The notes below the pieces were generated by a model. It ran no database searches. It saw only the letters and a program-made list of their open reading frames with translations, and had not been told where the DNA came from. A stretch of 64,000 nucleotides of DNA. It comes from Arthrobacter sp. 31Y. Lineage in GTDB: Bacteria > Actinomycetota > Actinomycetes > Actinomycetales > Micrococcaceae. The stretch lies in contig NZ_JAFW01000001.1 of the NCBI RefSeq assembly GCF_000526335.1, forward strand, positions 2,480,001 to 2,544,000, in the 5' to 3' direction. A program made the position numbers and the translations under genes. Positions 43,917-55,629 of the stretch are shown piece after piece. Positions within the stretch are counted from its first letter, which is position 1, and each line of letters starts with the position of its first letter.

Positions 43917-45578
43917 CTACGCAATAACCCCGTCTACCAGCGCCTTCGCTTCTTCCTGCACCTGTGCCAAGTGGTCCGCGCCCTTGAAGGACTCGGCGTA
44001 GATCTTGTACACATCCTCGGTACCGGAAGGGCGGGCCGCGAACCAGGCGTTTTCCGTGACAACCTTCAGGCCGCCAATCGAAGCGCCATTGCCGGGAGCC
44101 TCGGTGAGTTTGGCCGTGATCTCTTCGCCCGCCAACGAAGTCGCGGTGACATCGGCAGCGGAGAGCTTGCCCAGTTTGGACTTCTGCTCGCGGGTAGCAG
44201 CGGCGTCAATACGGGCGTAAACGGGTGCGCCGAACTGATCGGTGAGGCCCTTGTAGAGCTGCGATGGAGATGACCCGGTGACTGCCGTGATCTCGGAAGC
44301 CAGCAAGGCCAGCAGGATGCCGTCCTTGTCCGTGGTCCACACGCTGCCATCGAGCTTGTTGAAGGATGCGCCGGCAGACTCTTCGCCGCCGAAGGCACCT
44401 TCGCCGGACAGAAGTCCGGGGACGAACCACTTGAAGCCAACCGGAACCTCAACCAACTTGCGGCCCAGGCCGGCCGCAACGCGGTCGATGATCGAGGAAG
44501 AAACAAGCGTCTTGCCAACCACGGACTCCGGGTTCCAGCCGCTGCGGTTCCGGTACAAGTAGTCGATGGCGACGGCGAGATAGTGGTTCGGGTTCATCAA
44601 ACCGCCGTCCGGTGTGACGATGCCGTGGCGATCGGCGTCGGCGTCGTTACCGGTAGCCACGTCGTACGCGGCGGTGCCGTCGGCGCCAGCGGCCATGCGC
44701 TGGATCAGGGACGCCATGGCCGACGGGGACGAGCAATCCATGCGGATCTTCTCGTCCCAATCCAGGGTCATGAAAGCCCACTGCGGATCGACGGTGGGGT
44801 TCACAACGGTGAGGTTGAGCTGATGGCGCTCGCCGATTTCGCCCCAGTAGTCCACAGAGGCGCCCCCCATGGGGTCGGCGCCGATGCGGACCCCGGCGTT
44901 GCGAATCGCATCAAGGTTCAGCACGGATGGGAGATCGTCCACGTAGCTGCTGAGGAAGTCGAACTTGCCCGTTGTGTCAGCGGTAAGGGCATCATTCAGC
45001 GGCATGCGCTTGACGCCGCGGAGACCGTTCTCGAGCAGCTGGTTGGCGCGGTCGGCGATCCATCCGGTGGCGTCGGTGTCTGCCGGACCGCCGTGGGGAG
45101 GGTTGTATTTGAAGCCACCGTCGCCTGGCGGGTTGTGGCTGGGGGTGACCACGATGCCGTCAGCCTGGGGCGTACCCGGCGCGGCTTCGCGGTTGTACTT
45201 GAGGATGGCGTGGCTCAGCGCCGGCGTCGGGGTGTAGGCGTGCCGGGCGTCCACCAGAACGGTGACGCCATTGGCGGCTAGTACTTCCAGAGCAGAGTTC
45301 TGTGCCGGCTCACTGAGGGCGTGGGTGTCGCGGCCGATGAACAGCGGCCCTGTGATGCCCTGGCGGCCACGATATTCCACGATTGCCTGCGTGATCGCAA
45401 GGATGTGCGGCTCGTTGAAGGACGCCTTCAAGCTGGATCCGCGGTGCCCGGACGTACCAAACGCCACGCGCTGCGCAGGGTCGCCCACATCCGGAGTTAC
45501 GTCGAAATACGCATCCAGCAAGGCTGTGATGTCAACAAGGTCCTGGGGAAGGGCAACTGTGCCCGCTCGGCTAGCCAT
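43917..45578 (-). CDS. pgm: Phosphoglucomutase, alpha-D-glucose-phosphate specific
   Basis: A 553-residue enzyme from ATG 45578 ([17 protein letters not shown]); the frame reaches 45590. [10 protein letters not shown] and [17 protein letters not shown] (phosphoserine loop, Ser in TPSHNPP) are the signatures. [10 protein letters not shown] is the metal-binding loop, [10 protein letters not shown] the sugar-binding loop, and [15 protein letters not shown] the phosphate-binding loop. It interconverts glucose 1- and 6-phosphate for glycogen, trehalose and cell-wall sugar precursors. Confidence 0.95.
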   Translation of the reverse strand: MASRAGTVALPQDLVDITALLDAYFDVTPDVGDPAQRVAFGTSGHRGSSLKASFNEPHILAITQAIVEYRGRQGITGPLFIGRDTHALSEPAQNSALEVLAANGVTVLVDARHAYTPTPALSHAILKYNREAAPGTPQADGIVVTPSHNPPGDGGFKYNPPHGGPADTDATGWIADRANQLLENGLRGVKRMPLNDALTADTTGKFDFLSSYVDDLPSVLNLDAIRNAGVRIGADPMGGASVDYWGEIGERHQLNLTVVNPTVDPQWAFMTLDWDEKIRMDCSSPSAMASLIQRMAAGADGTAAYDVATGNDADADRHGIVTPDGGLMNPNHYLAVAIDYLYRNRSGWNPESVVGKTLVSSSIIDRVAAGLGRKLVEVPVGFKWFVPGLLSGEGAFGGEESAGASFNKLDGSVWTTDKDGILLALLASEITAVTGSSPSQLYKGLTDQFGAPVYARIDAAATREQKSKLGKLSAADVTATSLAGEEITAKLTEAPGNGASIGGLKVVTENAWFAARPSGTEDVYKIYAESFKGADHLAQVQEEAKALVDGVIA

Positions 45579-45717
45579 GGGGTCCAGCATGCCAGACCAT
45601 GGGGTCTGCTGACACGAAATGTCCGGGATCCGGCCCCTGTGACGCCGAATGGCGTTGTTTCGTCAGAACAAAAACGGCAAAGTCAGCAAAGATTCATTCC
45701 CCGTTCAGACCACATCA

Positions 45718-45802
45718 GGCGCACCCGTTCCCCCTGGGCGCACCACTTGTTCACCAGTGGCGCGCCCTTTCGCGCTATTCGCTACAGAGGTTAGGGGTGC
45801 GG
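45718..45802. repeat. Dispersed ~84-bp repeat, copy 2
   Basis: The same block order as copy 1 at 22921-23003: GGCGCACCCGTT at 45718, a CGCACC/TGTTC block, GCGCCCTTTCGCGC, and CAGAGGTTAGGGGTGCG near the end. It lies in the 264-nt gap between pgm and the SDR gene, which otherwise holds only a short frame (from 45649) that I do not trust. Confidence 0.6.
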
Positions 45803-45842
45803 CCGGGGGTAGGGGTAGCGAACAACCCAGTGGCAGATAACG

Positions 45843-46598
45843 CTAGACGGCGGTGTAGCCGCCATCAGCGAGTACATAAGAGCCGGTCATGAAGCTGGCC
45901 TTGTCCGACAGGAGGAACGTTGTGACGTTGGCGATCTCCTCCGCCGTGCCCAGTCGGCCGAGCGGGTGCTTTGCTTCGAGGCCGCTGATGACCTCTTTCG
46001 GCGCTGCAGCCAACAGGGGAGTATCAATGTAGCCGGGTCCTACCGCATTGACCCGAAGCCCCTGGGCTCCGTATTCAGCGGCAGCATTCTTGGTCATGCC
46101 CACTACGCCGTGCTTGGCTGCGGTGTACGCGGCGTTGCCGGGGGCGGCTACAGCGCCGTGAATGGATGCCATGTTCACAATGGCACCCTCGGATGCGCCT
46201 GCGGCAAGGATGGCCGGGACTTGGTAGCGCATTCCGTAGAGGACGCCGCTCAAGTTAATGGCGATGACCCGGTCCCAGTCTTCGATGTCGATTTCTCCCA
46301 CAGGAGCGCTGGCGCCGCCGATGCCGGCGTTGTTGACGGCGTAGTTGAGCGCACCGTAGGTCTCCACTGCGAAGTCGACTGCTTTCTTGCTGTCCTCGGC
46401 CACAGCTGTGTTGCCTTGGAACGGTACTGCCTTGCCGCCGTCGGCCGTGATCTCCCCGGCCACGCGCGTGGCGGCGTCGAGGTTGACGTCCACAACAACT
46501 ACGTTGACGCCGTTCTTCGCGAGGTCCTTGCTGATTGCTTCCCCGAGGCCGGAGCCCCCGCCGGTGACGAGCGCGGTTTTGCCTTCGAAGTTACCCAT
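45843..46598 (-). CDS. Short-chain dehydrogenase/reductase, 3-hydroxyacyl or glucose dehydrogenase-like
   Basis: ATG 46598, with a perfect AAAGGAGGA ribosome site, gives 251 residues. TGGGSGLGEAIS is the cofactor loop, an NNAGIGG motif follows, the catalytic Ser lies in VNMASIHG and the YxxxK in YTAAKHG. ADGGYTAV is the terminal motif. A classical SDR; the Asp after the second strand (VVVVDVN) favours NAD. The frame is open upstream to 46850 without ribosome site. Substrate unknown. Confidence 0.9.
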   Translation of the reverse strand: MGNFEGKTALVTGGGSGLGEAISKDLAKNGVNVVVVDVNLDAATRVAGEITADGGKAVPFQGNTAVAEDSKKAVDFAVETYGALNYAVNNAGIGGASAPVGEIDIEDWDRVIAINLSGVLYGMRYQVPAILAAGASEGAIVNMASIHGAVAAPGNAAYTAAKHGVVGMTKNAAAEYGAQGLRVNAVGPGYIDTPLLAAAPKEVISGLEAKHPLGRLGTAEEIANVTTFLLSDKASFMTGSYVLADGGYTAV

Positions 46599-46815
46599 GA
46601 TTCCTCCTTTGCGGGACGGGTCCCGCAGATTTCGTTGGTGAGCGATGTTGAGATCGCTATTACCGAAAACCAAGTCGGGCTCGAAAATATTCCATGCGTA
46701 TGCATGAATGTGACCCTCCTCGCAACGGTGGCACACACGCGGGGCGCGCGCTACCTTATGTGGCGCCCCCGGCGGCGGTAGTGTTGGGACAAAGACCAGA
46801 TCCAGGGGGATACCT

Positions 46816-47487
46816 ATGTCAGACCAGCCATCCAAGGGCAACGAGGACAAGCCCGCGGGCTACGAACCGCCGCAGTACGTCCCGCCCGCACAGTTCAGCG
46901 CGCCCGAGCCAGGCACGTTCAGCCAGGGCCCGTCCGCCGAAAGCGCACCTGAGCAGGGTGCGCCTGAGCAGGGCGCACCTGAGTACGGCGCCAACGCCAC
47001 CCAGCCGCTCCCGCCCTACGAACAGGGCGCGCCCGGGCAGAACCCGTACACGCAGCCGCAGGAGCCGGCCGGCACGTATGCGCCTGGCGATTACAGCCAG
47101 CAGCCCCCTTCCCCATACGGCCAGCCGCCGAGCCCTTACCAGCAACAGGCGTTCAACCAGCAGCCCTATGGCCAGCAGCCTTACGGCCAGCCGCAGTCAC
47201 CCTACGGCCAGCCCGCCTACTACGCCATGCAGGCCGAGCCCAAGGGCCTGAGCATCGCAAGCATGTGCTGTGGCATCGCCATCTATGTTGGCTTCGGGTT
47301 CTTCATCCTCCCGCAGATCGCCGCAGTAGTCCTGGGCCACCTCGCCTTGAAGCGCGAGCCTGCCGGCAAGGGAATGGCGATCGCCGGTCTGGTGATGGGT
47401 TACCTCGGCGTGGCGCTGACGCTGATCTTCGGCATCATCTTCTTCGTCGCCATTGGCGCGTCAAGCGGCAGCCGCTACAACTACTAG
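46816..47487 (+). CDS. DUF4190 membrane protein with Pro/Gln/Gly/Tyr-rich N-terminus
   Basis: A 223-residue protein. Residues 1-140 are low-complexity, dominated by P, Q, Y, G and tandem runs (APEQGAPEQGAPEYG; QQPYGQQPYGQPQSPYGQP). Residues ~145-215 contain two membrane helices separated by GHLALKREPAGKGMAIAG, the DUF4190 signature. A disordered cytoplasmic tail attached to a small membrane anchor is common in actinobacteria, but the function is unknown. A GGGGGATA precedes the ATG. Confidence 0.85.
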   Translation: MSDQPSKGNEDKPAGYEPPQYVPPAQFSAPEPGTFSQGPSAESAPEQGAPEQGAPEYGANATQPLPPYEQGAPGQNPYTQPQEPAGTYAPGDYSQQPPSPYGQPPSPYQQQAFNQQPYGQQPYGQPQSPYGQPAYYAMQAEPKGLSIASMCCGIAIYVGFGFFILPQIAAVVLGHLALKREPAGKGMAIAGLVMGYLGVALTLIFGIIFFVAIGASSGSRYNY

Positions 47488-47494
47488 AGCACGT

Positions 47495-47551
47495 ACGACG
47501 GCGACCCTTGCGTCAGGTGGGATTTCCACCGGACGCAAGGGTCGCCGTCGT
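47495..47551. terminator. Strong bidirectional terminator hairpin
   Basis: Arms 47495-47514 (ACGACGGCGACCCTTGCGTC) and 47532-47551 are perfectly complementary over 20 nt, and the 17-nt loop adds a GGTGG/CCACC inner stem. It lies between the convergent DUF4190 and POT genes. The CGACGGCG core resembles the hairpins at 32465 and 34139. Confidence 0.85.
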
Positions 47552-47579
47552 TATGTGTGCACGCCGTCAGCCAGGAACC

Positions 47580-49049
<1,470 letters not shown>

Positions 49050-49133
49050 TTTCTCAATGCTGGCACTGACTGCGGGCATTGTCACATCGATGAATGCCCG
49101 GGGCAACCACTTCCCATATGTTAGACGCGGGTC

Positions 49134-50570
49134 TTAGTGCGTCTCGAGGGCTGCTGCGAGCTGGAGAAGCAACAGCTCAGATCCGGGCTTGCCAATCAGC
49201 TGAATACCCATCGGCAGGCCACCCGGCGTTGTGTGCACCGGAATACTGATGGCCGGGAGCCCGCACACGTTCACCATGGAGGACCACGGTGCATACTCAC
49301 ACTGCCGTTTGTAGTCCTCGTCAGCATCGCCGACCCACTCGCTCGGCCATTGTTCACCGCTGTGCCCGCCGCCGGTAAACCAACCGATCGGCCGCGGTGT
49401 CTGGGCCAAGGTGGGCATGAGGATCAGGTCCCACTCCGCGTACTGCGCCACGGTATCGTGCTCGAACTGCCGCAGGAATCTCAGCGCTTCATTGATCTTC
49501 AAAGCGCTCCGCTGTTGCGCCCGACGCCGGAAGGTACGGGTCAACGGTGTCAGCAAGGCTTCGCGCTGGGGTGCTATCCGGGCACTCCCGACGCCGGCAG
49601 TCCAGGCCGTGGTGAATGATTCGGGATAGCGGTTGTCATACCGGATGTCGGCTTCGCTGACGTTATGGCCGGCTTTTTCAAGCAGCTTCGCCCCCAGCAT
49701 GAGGGCGTCCATCGCTTCCGGCTCGATCTCGAACGGATACACGCCAGCCCAGGGGCTGTCCAAACTCACGCCGATTCTCAGGGGTTCCGGCGCCAACCCC
49801 ACAGTGGCGAGGTATCCGCCGTCGGGCGCTAGATCCCGGGGGACCAGCGCGTCCATCAGCAGCGCCGCGTCTACCGCGGTCCGGGCGAGCGGCCCGGCAA
49901 CCACCAGCCTGGCGGCATCGCCCGCGCTCGCGCCCGATGGCACCAGACCCCGTCCCGGCTTCAGCCCCACCAGTCCGCAGGCACCTGCTGGAATCCGGAT
50001 GGAGCCACCGCCGTCGGTTCCCGGCGCAAACGGAACAAGTCCTGCAGCCACGGCGGCGGCGCTACCGCCCGAGGATCCGCCGGAGCTGCGTCCCAAGGCA
50101 TGCGGATTGCGCGACGGCGGTGCCACACGGTTTTCGCTGTACGCCGTGAGTCCAAACTCCGGAACTTGGGTCTTGCCTAGCGAAATGACACCCCGCCCCT
50201 TCAAGGTTGCCGCAAGGGCGCCGTCCTCCGGCGCCGGCTTGTGCTCAAGGGCTGCGCTGCCGTGCGTGGTGGGAACTCCGGCAACATCGGTGAGGTCCTT
50301 GAATGCGATGGGCATGCCGTGAAGGGCGGGGAGTTCTTCGCGGCGTCCCTCCCTGGTCAGGCGCGCGTACAGCCCGTCTGCAGCCTCGGCGTCTTTGAGG
50401 GCCTGTTCGGCTGTGACGGTGACGAAGGCACCCAGTTGCTTGTTCCGCGATTCAATCGCCCGCAGGAAATGCTCGGCGGATTCACGGGCAGAGAGTTCCC
50501 CCGCAGCCAAAACGTCGCGGAGCTCAACAGCTGTCAACAGGGACAAGTCGTGCAGGTAAGGATCAGCCAA
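49134..50570 (-). CDS. Amidase signature family enzyme
   Basis: About 478 residues starting at TTG 50570, chosen because GGAG lies nine bases upstream; the frame is open to GTG 50621, which lies inside peptidase E. GMPIAFKDL supplies the catalytic Lys, GRSSGGSSGGSAAAVAAG the cis-Ser, and GGGSIRIPAGACG the nucleophile Ser. The start overlaps the peptidase E stop by 8 nt, so translation is likely coupled. It hydrolyses amides; the substrate may be a peptide amide or aromatic amide. Confidence 0.87.
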   Translation of the reverse strand: MADPYLHDLSLLTAVELRDVLAAGELSARESAEHFLRAIESRNKQLGAFVTVTAEQALKDAEAADGLYARLTREGRREELPALHGMPIAFKDLTDVAGVPTTHGSAALEHKPAPEDGALAATLKGRGVISLGKTQVPEFGLTAYSENRVAPPSRNPHALGRSSGGSSGGSAAAVAAGLVPFAPGTDGGGSIRIPAGACGLVGLKPGRGLVPSGASAGDAARLVVAGPLARTAVDAALLMDALVPRDLAPDGGYLATVGLAPEPLRIGVSLDSPWAGVYPFEIEPEAMDALMLGAKLLEKAGHNVSEADIRYDNRYPESFTTAWTAGVGSARIAPQREALLTPLTRTFRRRAQQRSALKINEALRFLRQFEHDTVAQYAEWDLILMPTLAQTPRPIGWFTGGGHSGEQWPSEWVGDADEDYKRQCEYAPWSSMVNVCGLPAISIPVHTTPGGLPMGIQLIGKPGSELLLLQLAAALETH

Positions 50571-51306
50571 GGAAACGTGGCTCCAAACGTTCCTCCACAG
50601 CAACAGCGTCCACGCTCTCACCGGCGCCGGCGGTCACCCGGAAGGCAGCCTTGTTCTTCAGCTCGGACACCACCTCCACAAGTTCCGTGCCCCGGTAAAC
50701 CAGCCCGACGCCGTCGTCCGTGCAGTGGGTCTCGCCGAGCGTGCCGTTAGCCACCAGCTTGTGGATGGCCGGTGCGCGCCGCAGTTCGGAGTCGTAGTGG
50801 ACACCGTTTGCATAGGGGAGGAAGCCGAGCGCATTGCTGACAGGTTTGAGTTCCGGGCCAAAGGAGTCGGTCACGCCACCCTGATACCAACAGATGGAGC
50901 CCGCTGAGACGCCGGCCAGGATCACCCCGTTTTCCCACGCTTTCCGCAGGATTCCGTCCAGTCCGTGTGCCCGCCAAACGGCCAGCAAATTCACCACCGA
51001 ACCGCCGTTCACCCACACGACGTCCTGCGCCAGGAGGTGCTCCTCCGGGTCAGCGATGTTGGGCATGGTGAAGAGGTTGAGATGACTGAAATCGAACCCC
51101 GCAATGCGCGCTGCCTGGTCCATTTCCGCAGCCCACCAGCGCTGGTCACCGGATGCTGTGCCGATGTGTGTCACCCGGGGAGCGCGGCCGGAAGCGCCGG
51201 ACAGCTCCACTGCGTAATGCATCAGGTGATTGAACTCGATCCTGGTCCGCTCACCTGGCCTGTAGCCGCCGGATGTCGCGAGGATCGTTGCTTGCCCAGT
51301 AGTCAT
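50563..51306 (-). CDS. Peptidase E-like (S51 family) serine peptidase
   Basis: From ATG 51306 with GAGGAG ahead, 247 residues. ILATSGGYRPGE begins the fold, VVWVNGGSVVNLLAVW and LAGVSAGSICWYQGG (nucleophile Ser) are the S51 patterns, followed by THCTDDGVGLVYRG with the likely acidic/His residues. Peptidase E cleaves Asp-X dipeptides. It is coupled to the amidase gene downstream and near the POT peptide transporter. Confidence 0.88.
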   Translation of the reverse strand: MTTGQATILATSGGYRPGERTRIEFNHLMHYAVELSGASGRAPRVTHIGTASGDQRWWAAEMDQAARIAGFDFSHLNLFTMPNIADPEEHLLAQDVVWVNGGSVVNLLAVWRAHGLDGILRKAWENGVILAGVSAGSICWYQGGVTDSFGPELKPVSNALGFLPYANGVHYDSELRRAPAIHKLVANGTLGETHCTDDGVGLVYRGTELVEVVSELKNKAAFRVTAGAGESVDAVAVEERLEPRFLG

Positions 51307-51479
51307 ACGGGTACTCCTCACAGGCCGATTGCAGGGGTGCGCTTCTGTCCCAGTCTTAACGTCCGCGCGCCGGGAAGCAAGGGCGGGGTGGCTTTGACGT
51401 TGCTGTGTCCGGTGAAGTTACGGTGTGACGCCCCGGGGACTAGGCTGGATGCTGGACTTATTCGATGGAAGGGAACGCC

Positions 51480-51806
51480 ATGAGCGACTTCGATACCGTA
51501 CCTGTGGGCGACATTCCGGCCGACGCCAGCATCCTGGACGTCCGCGAAGACTACGAGTGGGTGGCCGGGCACGCGGAAGGTGCACGGCATATCCCCATGG
51601 ACCAACTGCCGGCACGCCTGGACGAGCTCGATCCGGATGATGACCTCTTTGTCATCTGCCGCACCGGAGGACGGTCATTCCGCGCTGTCCAGTGGCTCGT
51701 GGGACAGGGCTATTCTGCCGTGAACGTTGCTGGTGGCATGGACATGTGGTTTGAGACCGGGAAGCCCATGGTTTCGGATAACGGGCTCAAGCCGGTTGTT
51801 CTGTAG
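51480..51806 (+). CDS. Rhodanese-like domain protein
   Basis: ATG 51480 with GGAAGGGAA upstream gives 108 residues, a single rhodanese domain (SILDVREDYEWVAGHAEGARHIPMDQL in order). The active-site loop CRTGGRS has the nucleophilic Cys followed by an Arg-rich pocket, so sulfurtransferase activity is plausible. There is no signal peptide. It lies 33 nt upstream of pheA on the same strand. Confidence 0.9.
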   Translation: MSDFDTVPVGDIPADASILDVREDYEWVAGHAEGARHIPMDQLPARLDELDPDDDLFVICRTGGRSFRAVQWLVGQGYSAVNVAGGMDMWFETGKPMVSDNGLKPVVL

Positions 51807-51838
51807 CACGCGCATATAACCAGCAAGGAATATTTCCA

Positions 51839-52771
51839 ATGTCGGCAGTCACCTACACGTTCCTCGGTCCCGAGGGCACCTTCACCGAAGCTGCCCTCAT
51901 GCAAGTTCCGGGGGCTGCTGACGCCACCCGCATTCCGTGCACCAACGTCAACACAGCGCTGGATCGGGTCCGCGCCGGCGAGGCTGACGCGGCCATGGTG
52001 CCCATCGAGAACTCGGTGGAGGGCGGGGTTACTGCCACCTTGGACGCGATCGCCACAGGCCAGGAACTCCGGATTATCCGTGAGGCCCTTGTTCCCATCA
52101 CCTTCGTGCTCGTGGCGAGGCCCGGCGTCGAGCTCTCTGACATCAAGCGGATCTCGACGCACGGCCATGCCTGGGCGCAATGCCGTCTGTGGGTGGACGA
52201 GAACCTCCCGGACGCCGATTACGTCCCGGGCTCCTCGACGGCGGCGTCCGCCATGGGCCTGCTTGAAGACGACGCTCCCTATGAAGCGGCCATTTGTGCC
52301 CCCTTGGTTGCTGCGGGACAACCCGGCCTCAACGTCCTCGCCGAAGACATCGGAGACAACCCTGACGCGGTCACCCGGTTCATCCTGGTGAGCAAGCCCG
52401 GCCTCCTTCCGGAACGCACGGGCGCGGACAAGACCACCGTGGTGGTCCCGCTGCCTGAGGACCACCCGGGCGCGCTCATGGAAATCCTGGACCAATTCGC
52501 GTCCCGCGGCGTGAACCTGAGCCGCATCGAATCACGGCCCACCGGACAATACCTGGGCCACTACTTCTTCAGCATTGACGCAGACGGGCATGCCACCGAT
52601 TCCCGGGTGGCGGACGCCTTGGCCGGACTGCACCGGATCAGTCCGGCAACCCGGTTCCTGGGCTCCTACGCCCGTGCGGACAAGCAGCCGGCCGTGGTGG
52701 CACCGCATACCTCGGACGCTGCTTTCTCCTCTGCACATGCGTGGGTTGACTCGATCCTGAAGGGCTCATAG
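51839..52771 (+). CDS. pheA: Prephenate dehydratase
   Basis: A 310-residue enzyme of normal length for the monofunctional type. FLGPEGTFTEAALMQ starts the catalytic domain, VPIENSVEGGV is the central motif, and DNPDAVTRF is the catalytic Thr-Arg-Phe region. An ACT domain (residues ~200-275: HPGALMEILDQFASRGVNLSRIESRP) gives phenylalanine feedback control through ESRP. The product, phenylpyruvate, leads to phenylalanine. CAAGGAA precedes the ATG. Confidence 0.95.
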   Translation: MSAVTYTFLGPEGTFTEAALMQVPGAADATRIPCTNVNTALDRVRAGEADAAMVPIENSVEGGVTATLDAIATGQELRIIREALVPITFVLVARPGVELSDIKRISTHGHAWAQCRLWVDENLPDADYVPGSSTAASAMGLLEDDAPYEAAICAPLVAAGQPGLNVLAEDIGDNPDAVTRFILVSKPGLLPERTGADKTTVVVPLPEDHPGALMEILDQFASRGVNLSRIESRPTGQYLGHYFFSIDADGHATDSRVADALAGLHRISPATRFLGSYARADKQPAVVAPHTSDAAFSSAHAWVDSILKGS

Positions 52772-52877
52772 CCGTCGTCCACAGGGCGCATTGGTTGCCC
52801 TTTCGCAAGGATGCTTCTGTGCGTATGCTTGCCTGATCCATAAACGATGGATGAATGCCAAACGAAAGGGAGCGGTC

Positions 52878-53096
52878 ATGACTGTCCACAGCGATGACAA
52901 AGACGGCCAGGGCATGATCGTCAATCCCAAGCCTTCAAGTGAAAACGAAGCTGACTGGGACGGCGATGAAGCTGATCGTGCGGATCGCCTGCGTTTTGAA
53001 GAAGAACAAGCCATGATCAAGGAGCAGTCCGAGGCCCGGGCTGCCGCCAAGGCGGCGGCTGAAGAAGCAGGGAAGAACGCAGCCCAACCTGAATAA
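52878..53096 (+). CDS. Small acidic, charged hypothetical protein
   Basis: The 72-residue product starts at ATG 52878 with AAAGGGAG upstream. It is highly charged (DDKDGQGM, ENEADWDGDEADRADRLRFEEEQ) and ends in an Ala/Glu/Lys helix likely to be coiled. No domain is recognised. It is separated from pheA by 106 nt and from the convergent kinase stop by 9 nt. Confidence 0.6.
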   Translation: MTVHSDDKDGQGMIVNPKPSSENEADWDGDEADRADRLRFEEEQAMIKEQSEARAAAKAAAEEAGKNAAQPE

Positions 53097-53105
53097 GGGC
53101 GCTGT

Positions 53106-54167
53106 CTAGAGGGTCTTGGCTTTCGGTACGCGCACCAGCAATGACCCTGGCTCCACCTGAACAGTGACTTTGGTTGCTTCACCCGACGGGTCGCCGTCGA
53201 GCTGTGTGGCCATCGGTTCCTGGCTACGGATGGTGACTTTTCCGGAACGGTAGAAGCTCATCATGGGCAGGTTCGCATTGTGCTTGAACAGAACCTTTGT
53301 GTACATGGCGAGCCAGCCGAAAGCGCTGCGCGGGCTCATCACCACAATGTCCAGCATTCCGTCGTCGATCATGGCCTGCGGGATGAAGTCGATACCGCCG
53401 GGAATCAAACCACAGTTGGCGAACAGTACACTGCGGATTTTCCGTGCCTGTTCGGGCTGGTCATCCATGGTGATGGTGACGCGTTTGCGGCGGCCAGGCA
53501 GGTGCCGGACGCCGGCTTCGGTATAGGCGAGCCAGCCAACGCTTTTCTTGAGGTTATCCCTGGTGTCGCCAACAACCTCAGCGTCCAGGCCCATGCCGGC
53601 GATGACCAAGAAGGTGTGTTCGGCGGACTCGCCAGTGATCTCGTTGTCGATGCCCATGGTTGCAGTGTCGATGAAACGCTGGTGGCCGAACAGTGCTGTC
53701 TGGATGCAGCCCGCGAGGTCCGTGACGTCCAGATCCACGTTGCGGGCCAGCAAGTTTCCGGTGCCCAGCGGGATGAGGCCCATGGCCACGTTCTTGTGCG
53801 CCAGCGACTCTGCCACCACGCGCACTGTGCCGTCGCCGCCGCACGCCAGAACGACGTCGGCGCCGTACGCCAGCGCTTGGCGCGATTGCCCGTAGCCGGG
53901 GTCGTCCACGGTGGTTTCAAAGAACTTGGGCGCGTCCCATCCGGCGAGATCGCAGGCGTCGATGATGGCTTGGCGGGCCTCGTCGGCGTTGTTTTTCACG
54001 GGGTTGAGAATGACCGCCACGCGCTGGTCCCCGGGGCCGGGCTTGTGTGAGTCCTCCCGGACTGCGCTCCTGATGTGGCGGGCTTTCAATCGGCGCACAC
54101 CCCACCAACTGGAGACGGCAAAAGCCACGCCCCCAGCCAGAATCAGGTACAAGATCCAGTCGCTCAT
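53106..54167 (-). CDS. Diacylglycerol kinase catalytic-domain protein
   Basis: A 353-residue protein with an N-terminal membrane helix ([20 protein letters not shown]) and a DAGK/YegS-type domain. [19 protein letters not shown], then [16 protein letters not shown] with the GGDGT nucleotide motif, and [14 protein letters not shown] are diagnostic. It probably phosphorylates diacylglycerol, ceramide or another lipid at the membrane. It is divergent from serS with about 110 nt between starts. Confidence 0.9.
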   Translation of the reverse strand: MSDWILYLILAGGVAFAVSSWWGVRRLKARHIRSAVREDSHKPGPGDQRVAVILNPVKNNADEARQAIIDACDLAGWDAPKFFETTVDDPGYGQSRQALAYGADVVLACGGDGTVRVVAESLAHKNVAMGLIPLGTGNLLARNVDLDVTDLAGCIQTALFGHQRFIDTATMGIDNEITGESAEHTFLVIAGMGLDAEVVGDTRDNLKKSVGWLAYTEAGVRHLPGRRKRVTITMDDQPEQARKIRSVLFANCGLIPGGIDFIPQAMIDDGMLDIVVMSPRSAFGWLAMYTKVLFKHNANLPMMSFYRSGKVTIRSQEPMATQLDGDPSGEATKVTVQVEPGSLLVRVPKAKTL

Positions 54168-54280
54168 GGTGCTCCAACACTATCCTCCTGGGCAGTCCCC
54201 TCTTTGCCGCGCTCCCAGGACGGACAGGCTTTGCCCGCTGCGGGCCGGAAATCCGCGGCAGATTCGAATACTCTTGTCTG

Positions 54281-55561
54281 GTGATCGACGTAAAAGACCT
54301 CAGCGAAAATCCGGACAAGTTCCGTGCCAGCCAGCGCGCCCGTGGCGCCGACGAGTCCGTTGTGGACGCGATCATCTCCGCTGACTCTTCCCGTCGTGCC
54401 GCGCTGATCCGCCACGAAACCCTCCGCGCCGAGCAGAACGCTTTCGGTAAGAAGGTGGCACAGGCCAAGGGCGAGGAAAAGCAGGCCCTGCTGGCGGAGG
54501 TCAAGGAACTCGCCAACTCGGTCAAGGCCGCGTCTGCTGAAGCCGCAGCTGCCCAAGCCAAGCAGGAGGAACTTCTCCGCGTTATCCCCAACCTGGTGGT
54601 GGATGGTGTCCCCGAGGGCGGCGAGGATGACTACGTAGTGGTCAAGACCGTGGGTACCCCCCGCGAATTCACGGACTTCGAGCCGAAGGATCACCTTGAA
54701 ATCGGTGAACTGATTGGCGCGATTGACATGGAACGTGGCGCCAAGGTTTCCGGCTCGCGTTTCTACTTCCTCCGCGGCGTAGGTGCGCGGCTGGAAATGG
54801 CGCTGTTGCAGATGGCCATGGAGCAGGCCATCAACGCTGGCTTCGTCCCCATGATCACCCCCACTTTGGTGCGTCCGGAGACCATGCAGGGCACCGGTTT
54901 TGATGTAAAGCACGACGCCGAGATTTACCGTCTCGCCGAAGACGACCTTTACCTCGTGGGAACCTCGGAGGTGGCCCTCGCCGGCTACCACGCAGACGAG
55001 ATCCTGGACCTTTCTGCCGGCCCCATCCGTTACGCGGGCCAGAGCTCCTGTTACCGCCGCGAGGCCGGATCCCACGGCAAGGACACCCGCGGCATCATCC
55101 GCGTGCACCAGTTCAACAAGGTGGAGATGTTCATCTACACCACCGTTGAGGAAGCTGCTGCCGAGCACCAGCGCCTGCTGGCTTGGGAAGAGGAAATGCT
55201 GGCCAAGTGCGAGCTTCCTTACCGTGTGATCGACACTGCTGCCGGCGACCTCGGCATGTCCGCGGCCCGCAAGTTCGACTGCGAAGCCTGGGTTCCCACC
55301 CAGAACGCCTACCGCGAGCTCACCTCCACCTCCAACTGCACCACTTTCCAGGCGCGCCGCCTCAACATCCGCGAACGCGCGGTCAATGACGAAGGTGTTG
55401 CCAAGGGAACCCGCGCCGTTGCCACGCTGAACGGCACGCTGGCCACCACACGGTGGATCGTTGCCATCCTTGAGCACCACCAGAACCCGGACGGCTCAGT
55501 CAACGTTCCCAAGGCACTGCAGAAGTACCTTGGCGGACTAGAGGTTCTGCCGGTTCTCTAG
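54281..55561 (+). CDS. serS: Serine--tRNA ligase
   Basis: A 426-residue class II synthetase starting with GTG. The N-terminal coiled-coil arm (residues ~30-105) contains Ala/Glu/Lys-rich helices. Motif 2 reads [27 protein letters not shown] and motif 3 [37 protein letters not shown] binds the adenylate region. It is followed by a strong hairpin terminator. An essential housekeeping gene. Confidence 0.97.
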   Translation: MIDVKDLSENPDKFRASQRARGADESVVDAIISADSSRRAALIRHETLRAEQNAFGKKVAQAKGEEKQALLAEVKELANSVKAASAEAAAAQAKQEELLRVIPNLVVDGVPEGGEDDYVVVKTVGTPREFTDFEPKDHLEIGELIGAIDMERGAKVSGSRFYFLRGVGARLEMALLQMAMEQAINAGFVPMITPTLVRPETMQGTGFDVKHDAEIYRLAEDDLYLVGTSEVALAGYHADEILDLSAGPIRYAGQSSCYRREAGSHGKDTRGIIRVHQFNKVEMFIYTTVEEAAAEHQRLLAWEEEMLAKCELPYRVIDTAAGDLGMSAARKFDCEAWVPTQNAYRELTSTSNCTTFQARRLNIRERAVNDEGVAKGTRAVATLNGTLATTRWIVAILEHHQNPDGSVNVPKALQKYLGGLEVLPVL

Positions 55562-55571
55562 TCCCTGCTTG

Positions 55572-55629
55572 CACCCTCCGACGGACAATTCACCCTTGCG
55601 TGCGCTGGTGAATTGTCCGTCCGGGGGTG
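55572..55629. terminator. Large inverted repeat between convergent genes
   Basis: GACGGACAATTCACC (55580-55594) and GGTGAATTGTCCGTC (55607-55621) pair perfectly, and the stem extends to about 23 pairs with two mismatches out to 55572-55629. It ends serS and overlaps the last ~40 coding bases of the minus-strand gene at 55590. Confidence 0.85.

Noticed and set aside
45649..45840. Short plus-strand frame between pgm and the SDR gene
   Set aside because: No family, no good ribosome site, and it overlaps the dispersed repeat.
54164..55480. Long minus-strand frame of 438 codons opposite serS
   Set aside because: It is fully antisense to serS, whose motifs are unmistakable; composition bias of the opposite strand explains it.
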